In this document: positions 21,001-28,782 of the stretch, one piece after another
How the letters are laid out: each line of letters begins with the position of its first letter
Numbering within the stretch: the stretch's first letter is position 1
From: Streptomyces sp. LX-29
GTDB lineage: Bacteria; Actinomycetota; Actinomycetes; Streptomycetales; Streptomycetaceae
Length of the DNA stretch: 64,000 bases
Assembly: GCF_029541745.1 (NCBI RefSeq)
Contig: NZ_CP089746.1
Coordinates: 4,349,559-4,413,558 of the forward strand
Direction: 5' to 3'
The notes under the pieces: model-generated
Seen by the model: the letters and a program-made list of their open reading frames with translations, nothing else
The model's database searches: none
What the model was told of the DNA's origin: nothing
Position numbers and translations under genes: made by a program

Positions 21001-21157
21001 GGTCGCCTGCGCCGAGGAGGCGCTGCTGCCCTCGGTGCGGGCCGCGCCGCCCGACGCCGCCGTCCTCGCCGACGGCTTCTCCTGCCGCACCCAGCTCGAC
21101 CAGCTCGCGGGGCGGCGGGCGCGTCACCTGGCGGAGGTGCTGGCGGAGGCGCTGTAG
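18029..21157 (+). CDS. Giant FAD-linked oxidase / Fe-S dehydrogenase fusion (D-2-hydroxyacid dehydrogenase, YdiJ-like)
   Basis: The 1042-residue protein fuses two parts. The N-terminal flavoprotein half has a PCMH FAD-binding domain with VPVGVVAPRDADDVAAALAV, the pyrophosphate loop VARGAGTSIAGQATGTGVV, GGMIGNNACGAHS, and the C-terminal cap GHFGDGCIHARIDFD. The C-terminal half is GlpC/LldE-like. It has CLACKGCRSDCPVGVDMATYK for a [4Fe-4S] cluster, an upstream VAKCRTTTAVAGGGVMCPSY, and two CCG motifs (PVCCGLTYVS, GGCCGLAGNFGFERGHYEVS). E. coli YdiJ, of similar size and order, oxidises D-2-hydroxyglutarate, so a D-2-hydroxyacid is the likely substrate. The first 80 residues are a disordered Arg/Pro/Glu extension. 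The gene stands alone. Confidence 0.9.
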   Translation: MADHGGLNDRDDRGKRGESGEREARAERAGHGPDSDPPHEPPPERSWERPRERPREPVPPPTRGPGPAPTRGPTRGPGPEPAPEAIRELSRALRQVVHGEVEFDPSSRALMTMDASNYRRVPVGVVAPRDADDVAAALAVCREHGTPVVARGAGTSIAGQATGTGVVLDFTRHMRRLLSLDPAAHTAVVQPGVVLDELRAAAAGHGLTFGPDPSTHSRCTLGGMIGNNACGAHSVAWGTTADNVLALEVIDGAGAVLRLARGREAWDALPARLRDGLRALVDGDLALLRTGFPDLPRRISGYALDALLPERGPDPARAFTGSEGTLAVLTEATVRLVPAPAHRALAVLGYADESAAADAAHTLLPYGPLTVEGMAADLVGAAAPEGAPARIGPPGGRPALPRGGAWLFVEVGGESAAEARARAEELVRGAAAGTTGSAVLTDPAARRALWRVREDAAGTATRMPDGSEAWPGWEDCAVPPARLGGYLRDFRALLSQHGLRGTPYGHFGDGCIHARIDFDLLGAEGVRRFRAFSTDLADLVVAHGGSLSGEHGDGLARAELLPRMYGAPMVALFERFKDLWDPAGLLNPGVLARPRPLDANLRFAVLPTRPVDVAFGYPQDGGDFAAAVRRCVGVAKCRTTTAVAGGGVMCPSYRATREERHSTRGRARLLHEMLAGEVVTDGWRSPEVREALDLCLACKGCRSDCPVGVDMATYKAEFLHHHYAGRLRPAAHYTMGRLPRWLRAAAALRAAPVLNGLARTPLSAVARRLGGIAPERDLPELPPEPFTRWLARRDRERYGKSTRIYSTSETVLLWPDTFTNHLSPSVGRAAVRVFEAAGRHVVLPLPTPKPVCCGLTYVSTGQLDRARAVMRRTLDRVSPFLGTPLTVLEPSCAATLRTDLPELLPDDPRAAELAASVRTFAQTLEESAPDWEPPRLDRPVVGQTHCHQHAVLGDAAERRLRERVGLTGELSGGCCGLAGNFGFERGHYEVSVACAEEALLPSVRAAPPDAAVLADGFSCRTQLDQLAGRRARHLAEVLAEAL

Positions 21158-21164
21158 GGAGCGC

Positions 21165-21195
21165 GGGGCGGGCCCGGGGTGTCCGGGCCCGCCCC
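21165..21195. terminator. Strong bidirectional hairpin terminator
   Basis: A perfect 13-base-pair stem (GGGGCGGGCCCGG with its complement) and five-base loop sits eight bases after the FAD/Fe-S gene. It precedes the end of the convergent ABC permease gene. Confidence 0.75.
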
Positions 21196-21208
21196 GGCGC
21201 GCGGTCGC

Positions 21209-22102
21209 TCAGCTGCTCAGCCGCTGGAACCTCCGTACCGCCAGCGGCAGGAAGACGACGGTGAGCGCGAGCGGCCAGACCACCGACATCAGCAGCGCGT
21301 GCTGCTCCACCCAGCTGTCGCCGCCCGGCAGCGGGTTGCCGAAGAGGTCCCGGATGGCGTTGGCGGTGGAGGAGACCGGGTTCCACAGGGCGATGGCGCC
21401 CAGCCAGTCCGGCATCATCGAGGGCGGGGTGAAGACGCTGGAGATCATCCCGAAGGGGAGGGCGACGGCGAAGAGGTTCCCCGCGGTCTCCTGGTTGGGG
21501 ACCAGCAGACCGAGCAGAACGCCCACCCAGATCAGGGAGAAGCGGAGCAGCAGCAGGAGCGCGAAGCCGGCGAGGGTGGCGAGCGGGCCGTTGCCGGGGC
21601 GCCAGCCGATGGCGAGCGCGATCGCCGTCATCACCAGGAGGTCGACGGCCGCGCCGATCACGTCGGAGACGCCGCGCCCGCTGACCACCGCCGACGGCGC
21701 CATCGGCATGGAGCGGAAGCGGTCCATGACCCCGCGCTCCTTGGCCACCGCGATCATGACGGCCGTGGTCATGAAGCCGTTGGCCATCGTCATGGCGAAC
21801 ATGCCGGGCAGGGCGTAGTCCTCGTAGTCGGCGCCGTCGCCCACCTTCATGGCGCTGCCGAAGACATAGACGAACAGCAGCACCGAGACCACCGGGACGC
21901 CCAGTTGCCAGGCGATGTTGGCCGGCTGCCGGACCAGGTGGGTGAGCTCGGTGCGGACGATGGTCAGGCAGTCCGTCACCGCCCAGTAGGCGCGGCGTCG
22001 GAGCGTCTCCTCGGCCGGGTCCGGGGCGGCCAGGCGTCGGATCTCCTCGTCCCGCGCCGCGGCGACCTGGGGTTCCGTGTCCTCGATCTCCATGGTGCTC
22101 AT
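21209..22102 (-). CDS. ABC-2 type exporter permease (DrrB-like)
   Basis: The 297-residue membrane protein has six predicted helices and the ABC-2 family pattern: [32 protein letters not shown] at the first helix, [23 protein letters not shown] before the third, and [12 protein letters not shown]. It is the membrane half of a daunorubicin-resistance-like exporter. Its ATG at 22102 overlaps the stop of the ATP-binding gene (ATGA), so the two are coupled. Cargo is unknown. The divergent TetR gene beyond the pair probably controls them. Confidence 0.88.
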   Translation of the reverse strand: MSTMEIEDTEPQVAAARDEEIRRLAAPDPAEETLRRRAYWAVTDCLTIVRTELTHLVRQPANIAWQLGVPVVSVLLFVYVFGSAMKVGDGADYEDYALPGMFAMTMANGFMTTAVMIAVAKERGVMDRFRSMPMAPSAVVSGRGVSDVIGAAVDLLVMTAIALAIGWRPGNGPLATLAGFALLLLLRFSLIWVGVLLGLLVPNQETAGNLFAVALPFGMISSVFTPPSMMPDWLGAIALWNPVSSTANAIRDLFGNPLPGGDSWVEQHALLMSVVWPLALTVVFLPLAVRRFQRLSS

Positions 22103-23277
22103 GCGGCCACCTCCGCGTCCCGCGCCGTCGTGCCCCGATTCCCGGTCTTCCGTGTCGCCGTCTGCCGGCCCGCGGCGTCGCCGCCCGTGGTGTCCTGGCC
22201 CGCGGTTTCGCCGTCCGGGGCGTCGTCGGCCGTGGTGCCCTCGCCCGCGGCGCCGCCGTTCGCAGCGCCGCCGTTCGTGGTGTCCCGGCCCGTCGTGTCG
22301 CCGTCCGCCCTGTCCTGGTCCGTCCGTTTGCCGGTCAGCCGCAGGAACACCTCGTCCAGCGTCGGTCGCCGCAGCGCGATGTCCTCGACGGCGATCCGCT
22401 CGTCCCGCAGCGTCCGGGCGACCTCGGTCAGCGCGGCCACCCGGTCGGCCACCGGAGCCGTGACCCGCCGGTTCTCGTGGTCGGCGGAGGGCCGGGCGGC
22501 CCCGTCCGCCGCCACCCGGGCCACCGTCCGGAGCGCCTTCGGCACATCGGCGGGGTCCCGCACCACGACCTCGATCTGGTCGCCGCCGATCGCCTGCTTG
22601 AGTCCGTCCGGGGTGTCGTCGGCGATCTTCCGGCCGCGGTCGAGAACCGCGATCCGGTCCGCCAGCTGATCGGCCTCGTCCAGGTACTGCGTGGTGAGCA
22701 GCACCGTGGTGCCGCCCGCGACCAGTGAACGCACCGCCTCCCACACCTCGTTGCGGGCGCGTGGGTCGAGCCCGGTGGTCGGCTCGTCGAGGAAGAGCAC
22801 CTGAGGGGCGAGGATCATGCTCGCGGCCAGGTCGAGTCGGCGGCGCATGCCGCCGCTGTACTCCTTGGCGCCCTTGTCGGCGGCGTCCGTGAGCGAGAAC
22901 CGCTCCAGCAGCTCGTCCGCGCGCCGCCGGGCCTGCCGCTTGTCCAGGTGGAACAGCCGCCCGAACATCGTCAGGTTCTGCCGCCCGGTCATGAGCTCGT
23001 CGACCGCCGGGTGCTGCCCCGTCAGCCCGATGCTCCGGCGCACCTGCCGCGGCTGGCGCGCGACGTCGAACCCCGCCACCACGGCGCGCCCGCCGTCCGG
23101 CCGCAGCAGCGTGGCCAGGATCCGCACCGCCGTGGTCTTGCCCGCGCCGTTGGGCCCGAGCAGCCCGCAGACCGTGCCGTGCGGGACGTCGAGGTCGAAG
23201 CCGTCGAGCGCCGCCCGGTCTCCGTACCGCTTCAGCAGTCCTTCGGTGAGAACCGCGCTGTCGTTCCTCGGGGCCAC
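22099..23277 (-). CDS. ABC exporter ATP-binding protein (DrrA-like)
   Basis: The 392-residue ATPase has Walker [13 protein letters not shown] (about 40-51), a Q-loop around [14 protein letters not shown], signature [12 protein letters not shown], Walker [12 protein letters not shown] and the H-loop region [17 protein letters not shown] DrrA-type C-terminal segment ends at [18 protein letters not shown]. About 70 further residues form a Thr/Gly/Ala/Asp-rich tail built from degenerate short repeats, unusual for the family. Starts at GTG 23277. The gene faces the TetR gene across a perfect 16-base inverted repeat that very likely is the repressor operator. Confidence 0.92.
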   Translation of the reverse strand: MAPRNDSAVLTEGLLKRYGDRAALDGFDLDVPHGTVCGLLGPNGAGKTTAVRILATLLRPDGGRAVVAGFDVARQPRQVRRSIGLTGQHPAVDELMTGRQNLTMFGRLFHLDKRQARRRADELLERFSLTDAADKGAKEYSGGMRRRLDLAASMILAPQVLFLDEPTTGLDPRARNEVWEAVRSLVAGGTTVLLTTQYLDEADQLADRIAVLDRGRKIADDTPDGLKQAIGGDQIEVVVRDPADVPKALRTVARVAADGAARPSADHENRRVTAPVADRVAALTEVARTLRDERIAVEDIALRRPTLDEVFLRLTGKRTDQDRADGDTTGRDTTNGGAANGGAAGEGTTADDAPDGETAGQDTTGGDAAGRQTATRKTGNRGTTARDAEVAA

Positions 23278-23291
23278 CCGGCCACCCCCAT

Positions 23292-23341
23292 AACTGAGTA
23301 CGGTGTATGCAGATCGCTCGCAGCGTACACCGTACTCAGTT
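23292..23341. promoter_or_regulatory. TetR operator between drrAB-like exporter and tetR
   Basis: Perfect 16-base arms (23292-23307 AACTGAGTACGGTGTA and 23326-23341) are separated by 18 bases. Each arm edge also contains a smaller palindrome of the form GTAC-N3-GTA(C/T): 23298-23308 and 23325-23335. This suggests two dimer sites back to back. The position between divergent exporter and TetR starts is typical of autoregulated TetR operators. Confidence 0.75.
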
Positions 23342-23369
23342 GTCGGGCCAGGGTTACGATGACCGGGAG

Positions 23370-24137
23370 ATGACCACCGAACACAGCGGAAGCGGCGATG
23401 TGTCCCGCAGCCTGGAGCTGCTCTGGGGCACCGGAGAGCGAGCCACCCGCGGCCCCAAGCCCGGGCTCGACCTGTCCCGGATCGTGGCCACCGCCGTGCG
23501 GATCGCCGACGCGGAGGGCCTGGCCGCCGTCTCCATGCGCCGGCTCTCCACCGAGCTCGGCGTCGGCACGATGTCGCTCTACCGCTACATCCCCGGCAAG
23601 GCCGAGCTGCTCGATCTGATGATCGACCACGTCAACGGGGTCGGCGCCGGGTCCGAGGGGGTGCCGCAGGGCTGGCGCGCCACGATGGAGCACGTGGCGC
23701 GCGGCATCTGGGACCTCTACCACCGCCACCCCTGGCTGATCCACGTCGACCAGGGCCGTCCCATCCTCGGCCCCAACGCCATGGACGGGCTGGAGTTCGC
23801 CATGCGCGGCCTGGACGGGATCGGGCTCGGCGACCGCGAGATGATCAATGTGCTCGTGGTCATCGACGGCTTCGTCAGCGGCGTCGCCCGCAGCTTCCTC
23901 AACGCGGCGATGGCGGAGCAGCGGACCGGTGTCAGCACCGAGGAGTTCTGGAGCGCCCAGGCGCCGGTGCTGGAGAAGGCCGTCACCTCCGGGCGCTATC
24001 CGGTCCAGGCCAGGATGACGATGGACGCCTTCGCCGGCACCGGCGAGGAGGTCTTCGAGCTGGGGCTGCGCAGCCTGCTCGACGGCCTGGAGGGGGTCAT
24101 CGCCGGTCGGGCGGAGGGCGGACGGCGCGACGCCTGA
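23370..24137 (+). CDS. TetR/AcrR-family repressor of the adjacent ABC exporter
   Basis: The 255-residue protein has an N-terminal TetR helix-turn-helix (LSRIVATAVRIADAEGLAAVSMRRLSTELGVGTMSLYRYIPGKAEL across about residues 33-78, read in pieces). The larger C-terminal ligand domain is of the TetR_C tetracycline-repressor-like type (GWRATMEHVARGIWDLYHRHPWL). The longer frame from 23307 would begin inside the operator, so ATG 23370 is preferred. Its GGGAG touches the ATG, so a GTG at about 23400 is an alternative. It is divergent from the DrrAB-like exporter, which it probably represses until the exporter substrate binds. Confidence 0.88.
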   Translation: MTTEHSGSGDVSRSLELLWGTGERATRGPKPGLDLSRIVATAVRIADAEGLAAVSMRRLSTELGVGTMSLYRYIPGKAELLDLMIDHVNGVGAGSEGVPQGWRATMEHVARGIWDLYHRHPWLIHVDQGRPILGPNAMDGLEFAMRGLDGIGLGDREMINVLVVIDGFVSGVARSFLNAAMAEQRTGVSTEEFWSAQAPVLEKAVTSGRYPVQARMTMDAFAGTGEEVFELGLRSLLDGLEGVIAGRAEGGRRDA

Positions 24138-24190
24138 GCGCGCCCGCACCCTCGACTCCCCCTCGAACGGGCGGAGTTCACGCGGCCGAA

Positions 24191-24212
24191 AATCATGCAA
24201 GCACGCTTGATT
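24191..24212 (+). promoter_or_regulatory. 22-bp palindrome: candidate operator of the atu-like operon
   Basis: AATCATGCAAGC-ACGCTTGATT pairs at eight of its eleven symmetrical positions and contains a CAAG-N4-CTTG core. It lies 70 bases before the first operon gene. The layout recalls operators bound by TetR regulators of acyl-CoA catabolism. The TetR encoded at the end of the operon is the natural candidate ligand-responsive repressor. Confidence 0.5.
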
Positions 24213-24281
24213 GTTTCCCGTTCCGGTGCCACCCTCGGCTCCCGGTGAGGTCCGCGCAAGGCCCTACGAGGGGAGCGAGCG

Positions 24282-25088
24282 TTGTCCCAGGCGCATGTCG
24301 TACTCGGTGATCTCCGGGACGAGAGCGAGGAGTTGGAGGCTCTCGTGGTGGCGGCCGGGGAGGAGGCGTGGACCACGGCGACCCCCGCCCCCGGCTGGAC
24401 CGTCGCCCACCAGATCGCCCACCTCGTCTGGACCGACGAACGGGCCGTGCAGTCGGTGACCGACCCGGACGGGTTCGCGCGGGACGCCGCGGAGGGGCTC
24501 GCCGTGGCCGACGTCTTCGTGGACCGGGCGGCCCGGGAGATCGCCCAGGCGAGCCCGGCCGAGCTGCTGCGACGCTGGCGGGCGAGCCGGTCCCGGGTCC
24601 AGGAGACGCTGGCCCGGGTGGCGCCGGGCGTCCGGCTGCCGTGGTACGGGCCGCCGCTGAGCGCGGCGGGGATGGCCACCGGCCGGATGATGGAGACCTG
24701 GGCGCACGGCGAGGACATCGCGGACGCGCTGGGCGTACGCCGCGCGCCGACCGGGCGGCTGCGGCATGTGGCGCGGATCGGGGTGCGCGCCCGGGACCAC
24801 GCCTTCACCACGCGCGGACTCACCCCGCCCGCCGAGGAGTTCCGGGTCGAACTCGTCGCTCCCGACGGGGAGCTGTGGGTGTACGGCCCCGAGGACGCCC
24901 GCCAGCGGGTCACCGGCCCCGCCCTGGACTTCTGCCTCCTCGCGGTCCAGCGCGCCCACCGCGCCGACCTGGCGCTGCGCGCCGAAGGGCCCGACGCCGA
25001 ACGGTGGTTGGACATCGCCCAGGCGTTCGCCGGCCCCTCGGGCGAGGGCCGGGCGCCCTCTGGTGCCGCGCCCGGGACCCCGGCGTGA
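24282..25088 (+). CDS. TIGR03084-family DinB/maleylpyruvate-isomerase-like protein
   Basis: The 268-residue protein starts at TTG 24282 behind GGGGAG. It has the helical mycothiol-dependent maleylpyruvate isomerase/DinB fold: TPAPGWTVAHQIAHLVWTDE with a candidate metal-binding His, then METWAHGEDIADALG with a second His, and a C-terminal SCP-like domain. The TIGR03084 family recurs as the first gene of this AtuA/acyl-CoA carboxylase operon in Streptomyces. It may handle a thiol or metal in the pathway, but its reaction is unknown. Its stop overlaps the AtuA start (GTGA). Confidence 0.8.
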   Translation: MSQAHVVLGDLRDESEELEALVVAAGEEAWTTATPAPGWTVAHQIAHLVWTDERAVQSVTDPDGFARDAAEGLAVADVFVDRAAREIAQASPAELLRRWRASRSRVQETLARVAPGVRLPWYGPPLSAAGMATGRMMETWAHGEDIADALGVRRAPTGRLRHVARIGVRARDHAFTTRGLTPPAEEFRVELVAPDGELWVYGPEDARQRVTGPALDFCLLAVQRAHRADLALRAEGPDAERWLDIAQAFAGPSGEGRAPSGAAPGTPA

Positions 25089-27178
25089 GCTGGTCGCGGT
25101 CGTCGCGGTCTTCGTGGTCGGGGAACCCCGACGCGGGGTCCGAGCCGGGGCGGGCGGGGGGAGCGGCGGGATCCACGGACCCCGGGCCGGCCGCGCGGCG
25201 CGCCTCGCGGCCGGCGCCGCCCGCGGGCGCGCCGAAGTCCCCGGACCCCGGGCCCGCGGGGCGGAGCGTCCCCCGGGCGGGCGGCGTCTTCGAGCGGGGC
25301 CCGAAGGCGCCGCGGTTATCGAGCGGCCCGCCGCCCGCGGGTCCCGGGCGCCCGCCCCGGGGCGCGCCGCCGTCGCGGGACGCCTCACCGCCGTACGCGC
25401 GACCGCCGGTCGCCGGTGAGCCGGCGTACGGGACCTCGCCCGCGGAGGGGCCCTCCTCACAGGGGCCGGCGGACGCCCCCGGCCCGCTGCGGATCGGCAA
25501 CGCCTCCGGCTTCTACGGCGACCGCTTCGACGCGCTGCGCGAGATGCTCACCGGCGGCCCGCTCGACGTGCTGACCGGGGACTACCTCGCCGAACTGACC
25601 ATGCTCATCCTCGGCCGAGACCGGCTGAAGGACCCGTCCCGCGGCTATGCGACCACCTTCCTCGGGCAGTTGGAGGAGGGGCTGGGGCTCGCCGTGGAGC
25701 GCGGGGTGCGGATCGTCGCCAACGCGGGCGGCCTCAACCCGGCCGGACTGGCCGAGGCGGTGCGCGCGCTGGCCGACCGGCTCGGCATCCCGGTGCGGGT
25801 CGCGCACGTCGAGGGCGACGACCTGCTGGCACGGGGCGGCTGGGGGCAGGGCGTGCTGAGCGCCCACGCCTATCTGGGCGGGGCCGGGATCGCGGCCTGT
25901 CTCCGGGCCGGGGCGGACATCGTGGTGACCGGCCGGGTCACCGACGCGGCGCTCGTCACCGGCCCCGCCGCCGCGCACTTCGGCTGGGCGCCGGACGACT
26001 GGCACGCCCTGGCGGGCGCGGTCGTCGCCGGGCACGTGCTGGAGTGCGGAGCCCAGGCCACCGGCGGCAACTACGCCTTCTTCCGGGAACACCTCCCGGA
26101 GCACGACCTCCGCCGCCCCGGCTTCCCGCTCGCCGAGCTGTACGCCGACGGCTCGGCGATCATCACCAAACACCCCGGCACCGGCGGCGCGGTCACCGTC
26201 GGCACCGTCACCGCCCAACTGCTCTACGAGACGTCCGGCGCGCGCTACGCCGGGCCGGACGTCACCGCCCGGCTGGACACCGTGCGGCTGACCCGGCAGG
26301 GCCCCGACCGGGTGCGCGTCGACGGGGCGCGCGGCGAGCCCCCGCCCCCGGAGCTCAAGGTCGGGCTCAACCGGCTCGGCGGCTGGCGCAACGAGGTCAC
26401 CTTCGTGCTGACCGGCCTGGACATCGAGGCGAAGGCGGCGCTCGTGCGAGCGCAGATGGACGACGCCCTGTCCCGCCGCCCGCCCGCCGAGACGAGCTGG
26501 ACCCTGGCCCGCACCGACCACCCCGACGCGGCCGTGCAGGAGGAGGCGTCCGCGCTGCTGCGGCTGGTCGTCCGCGACCCGGACCCGGACGCGGTGGGGC
26601 GGGCCGTCAGCGGCGCCGCCGTGGAGCTGGCCCTCTCCGGCTACCCCGGCTTCCACCTCACCGCCCCGCCCGGCAAGGGCGCCCCGTACGGGGTCTTCGA
26701 GGCCGCGTACGTCGAGGCCGGCGCCGTGCCGCACACCGCGGTGCTGCCGGACGGGGAGCGCGTCGCCGTCGCCCCGGCCCCCGACCACCGGCCGCTGCTC
26801 GCCGTCGACGAGCCGCCGCTTCCCCCGCCGCTGCCGCCCGGGCCCAGCCGCCGCGCCCCGCTCGGCCTGGTCGCCGGGGCGCGCAGCGGTGACAAGGGCG
26901 GCTCGGCCAACGTGGGCGTCTGGGTCCGCGACGAGGACGCCTGGCGCTGGCTGGCGCACACCCTCACCGTGGACCGCTTCCGCGCGCTGCTGCCGGAGAC
27001 GGCACCCTTCGCCGTCGTCCGTCATGTGCTGCCGAACCTCCGGGCGCTGAACTTCACCGTCGACGGGCTGCTGGGCGACGGCGTCGCCGCACAGGCCCGC
27101 TTCGACCCGCAGGCCAAGGCCGTGGGGGAGTGGCTGCGCTCCCGCCACCTGGAGATACCGGAGGTGCTGCTGCCATGA
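25085..27178 (+). CDS. AtuA-family acyclic terpene utilization protein
   Basis: The 697-residue protein has the AtuA core from about residue 134 (PLRIGNASGFYGDRFDALRE), including NAGGLNPAGLAEAV, VTGRVTDAALVTGPAAAHFGW and GTGGAVTVGTVTAQLLYE. A C-terminal AtuA-like domain follows (LVAGARSGDKGGSANVGVWV). AtuA is essential for acyclic terpene degradation in Pseudomonas, but its reaction is not established. The GTG at 25085 overlaps the previous stop. No ATG, GTG or TTG follows in frame before the core, so the first about 133 Pro/Arg/Gly-rich residues seem to be translated. Codon 78 of that extension is TTA (25316-25318), which implies bldA dependence. The stop overlaps the next start (ATGA). Confidence 0.85.
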   Translation: MSWSRSSRSSWSGNPDAGSEPGRAGGAAGSTDPGPAARRASRPAPPAGAPKSPDPGPAGRSVPRAGGVFERGPKAPRLSSGPPPAGPGRPPRGAPPSRDASPPYARPPVAGEPAYGTSPAEGPSSQGPADAPGPLRIGNASGFYGDRFDALREMLTGGPLDVLTGDYLAELTMLILGRDRLKDPSRGYATTFLGQLEEGLGLAVERGVRIVANAGGLNPAGLAEAVRALADRLGIPVRVAHVEGDDLLARGGWGQGVLSAHAYLGGAGIAACLRAGADIVVTGRVTDAALVTGPAAAHFGWAPDDWHALAGAVVAGHVLECGAQATGGNYAFFREHLPEHDLRRPGFPLAELYADGSAIITKHPGTGGAVTVGTVTAQLLYETSGARYAGPDVTARLDTVRLTRQGPDRVRVDGARGEPPPPELKVGLNRLGGWRNEVTFVLTGLDIEAKAALVRAQMDDALSRRPPAETSWTLARTDHPDAAVQEEASALLRLVVRDPDPDAVGRAVSGAAVELALSGYPGFHLTAPPGKGAPYGVFEAAYVEAGAVPHTAVLPDGERVAVAPAPDHRPLLAVDEPPLPPPLPPGPSRRAPLGLVAGARSGDKGGSANVGVWVRDEDAWRWLAHTLTVDRFRALLPETAPFAVVRHVLPNLRALNFTVDGLLGDGVAAQARFDPQAKAVGEWLRSRHLEIPEVLLP

Positions 27179-28773
27179 CCGTCCTGGTCTCCGCGCTGGA
27201 CCCGGCGAGCCCCGACCACGCCGCCCGCCGCGCCGCGATGCTCGACCGGCTCGCCGAGATCGACGCCGAGCACGCCAAGGCGCTCGCCGGGGGCGGCGAG
27301 AAGTACACGACCCGGCACCGGGAGCGCGGCAAGCTGCTGGCCCGCGAGCGGATCGAGCTGCTGCTGGACCCCGACACCCCGTTCCTGGAGCTGTCGCCGC
27401 TCGCCGCCTGGGGCAGCGACCACCCCGTCGGCGCCTCCGTCGTCACCGGCGTCGGCACCGTCGAGGGCGTCGAGTGCCTGATCACCGCCAACGACCCGAC
27501 GGTGCGCGGCGGCGCCAGCAACCCCTGGACGCTGAAGAAGGTGCTGCGCGCCAACGAGATCGCCCGCGCCAACCGACTGCCGCTGATCAGCCTGGTCGAG
27601 TCCGGCGGCGCCGACCTGCCCTCCCAGAAGGAGATCTTCATCCCCGGCGGGGCGCTCTTCCGCGACCTCACCCGGCTCTCCGCCGCCGGCATCCCCACCC
27701 TGGCCGTCGTCTTCGGCAACTCCACCGCCGGCGGCGCCTACGTCCCCGGCATGTCCGACCACGTGATCATGGTCGCTGAGCGGGCCAAGGTCTTCCTCGG
27801 CGGCCCGCCGCTGGTGAGGATGGCCACCGGGGAGGAGAGCGACGACGAGTCGCTGGGCGGCGCGGAGATGCACGCCCGCACCTCCGGGCTGGCCGACTAC
27901 TTCGCGCTGGACGAGCTCGACGCGCTGCGCCAGGCGCGCCGCGTCGTCGCCCGCCTCAACCGGCGCAAGGCGCACCCCGATCCGGGCCCGGCCGAGCCGC
28001 CGGCGTACGACCCGGAGGAGCTGCTGGGCATCGTGCCCGCCGACCTCAAGGCCCCCTTCGACCCGCGCGAGGTCATCGCCCGGATCGTCGACGGCTCGGA
28101 CTTCGACGAGTTCAAACCGTTGTACGGGCCGAGCCTGACCACCGGCTGGGCGCGGCTGCACGGCTATCCGGTGGGCGTCCTCGCCAACGCGCAGGGCGTG
28201 CTGTTCAGCCAGGAGTCCCAGAAGGCCGCCCAGTTCATCCAGCTCGCCAACCAGCGCGACGTCCCGCTGGTCTTCCTGCACCACACCACCGGCTACATGG
28301 TCGGCAAGGAGTACGAGCAGGGCGGCATCATCAAGCACGGCGCGATGATGATCAACGCGGTGGCCAACTCCCGCGTCCCCCATCTGTCCGTCCTCATCGG
28401 CGCCTCCTACGGCGCCGGCCACTACGGCATGTGCGGCCGCGCCTTCGACCCCCGCTTCCTCTTCGCCTGGCCCAGCGCCAAGTCGGCCGTGATGGGGCCG
28501 CAGCAGCTCGCCGGGGTGCTGTCGATCGTCGCCCGCGCCTCCGCCGCCGCCAAGGGCCGACCGTACGACGAGGAGGCCGACGCCGGGCTGCGCGCCATGG
28601 TGGAGCGCCAGATCGAGTCCGAGTCGCTGCCGCTGTTCCTCTCCGGCCGGCTCTACGACGACGGGGTCATCGACCCCCGCGACACCCGCACCGTGCTGGG
28701 GCTGTGCCTGTCCGCGATCCACACCGCACCGGTCGAGGGCGCCCGCGGCGGCTTCGGCGTCTTCCGGATGTGA
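27175..28773 (+). CDS. Acyl-CoA carboxylase carboxyltransferase (beta) subunit, AtuC/MccB-like
   Basis: The 532-residue carboxyltransferase has both crotonase-fold halves. Its motifs include KYTTRHRERGKLLARERIEL, NDPTVRGGASNPWTLKK, GNSTAGGAYVPGMSDH, FLGGPPLVRMATGEESDDES, GILFSQESQKAAQF-like residues and GYMVGKEYEQGGIIKHGAKM-like segments, then SYGAGHYGMCGRAFDPRF. This resembles methylcrotonyl-/geranyl-CoA carboxylase beta subunits more than propionyl-CoA ones. It overlaps atuA by four bases. With the biotin subunit downstream it should carboxylate a beta-methyl-branched unsaturated acyl-CoA. Confidence 0.9.
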   Translation: MTVLVSALDPASPDHAARRAAMLDRLAEIDAEHAKALAGGGEKYTTRHRERGKLLARERIELLLDPDTPFLELSPLAAWGSDHPVGASVVTGVGTVEGVECLITANDPTVRGGASNPWTLKKVLRANEIARANRLPLISLVESGGADLPSQKEIFIPGGALFRDLTRLSAAGIPTLAVVFGNSTAGGAYVPGMSDHVIMVAERAKVFLGGPPLVRMATGEESDDESLGGAEMHARTSGLADYFALDELDALRQARRVVARLNRRKAHPDPGPAEPPAYDPEELLGIVPADLKAPFDPREVIARIVDGSDFDEFKPLYGPSLTTGWARLHGYPVGVLANAQGVLFSQESQKAAQFIQLANQRDVPLVFLHHTTGYMVGKEYEQGGIIKHGAMMINAVANSRVPHLSVLIGASYGAGHYGMCGRAFDPRFLFAWPSAKSAVMGPQQLAGVLSIVARASAAAKGRPYDEEADAGLRAMVERQIESESLPLFLSGRLYDDGVIDPRDTRTVLGLCLSAIHTAPVEGARGGFGVFRM

Positions 28774-28782
28774 GGGACCATC

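Noticed and set aside
17762-21127. 1121-codon open frame on the minus strand
   Set aside because: It is the antisense shadow of the FAD/Fe-S dehydrogenase gene. Its product is His/Arg/Gly/Gln-rich without domains, as expected from high-GC third positions.
21209-22744. 511-residue version of the ABC permease
   Set aside because: The extra N-terminal part overlaps the ATPase gene out of frame and is low complexity. The ATG at 22102 overlaps the ATPase stop in the usual coupled way.
23307-23369. Upstream ATG start for the exporter TetR gene
   Set aside because: It would translate through the operator and adds residues unlike TetR N-termini. The ATG at 23370 fits better.
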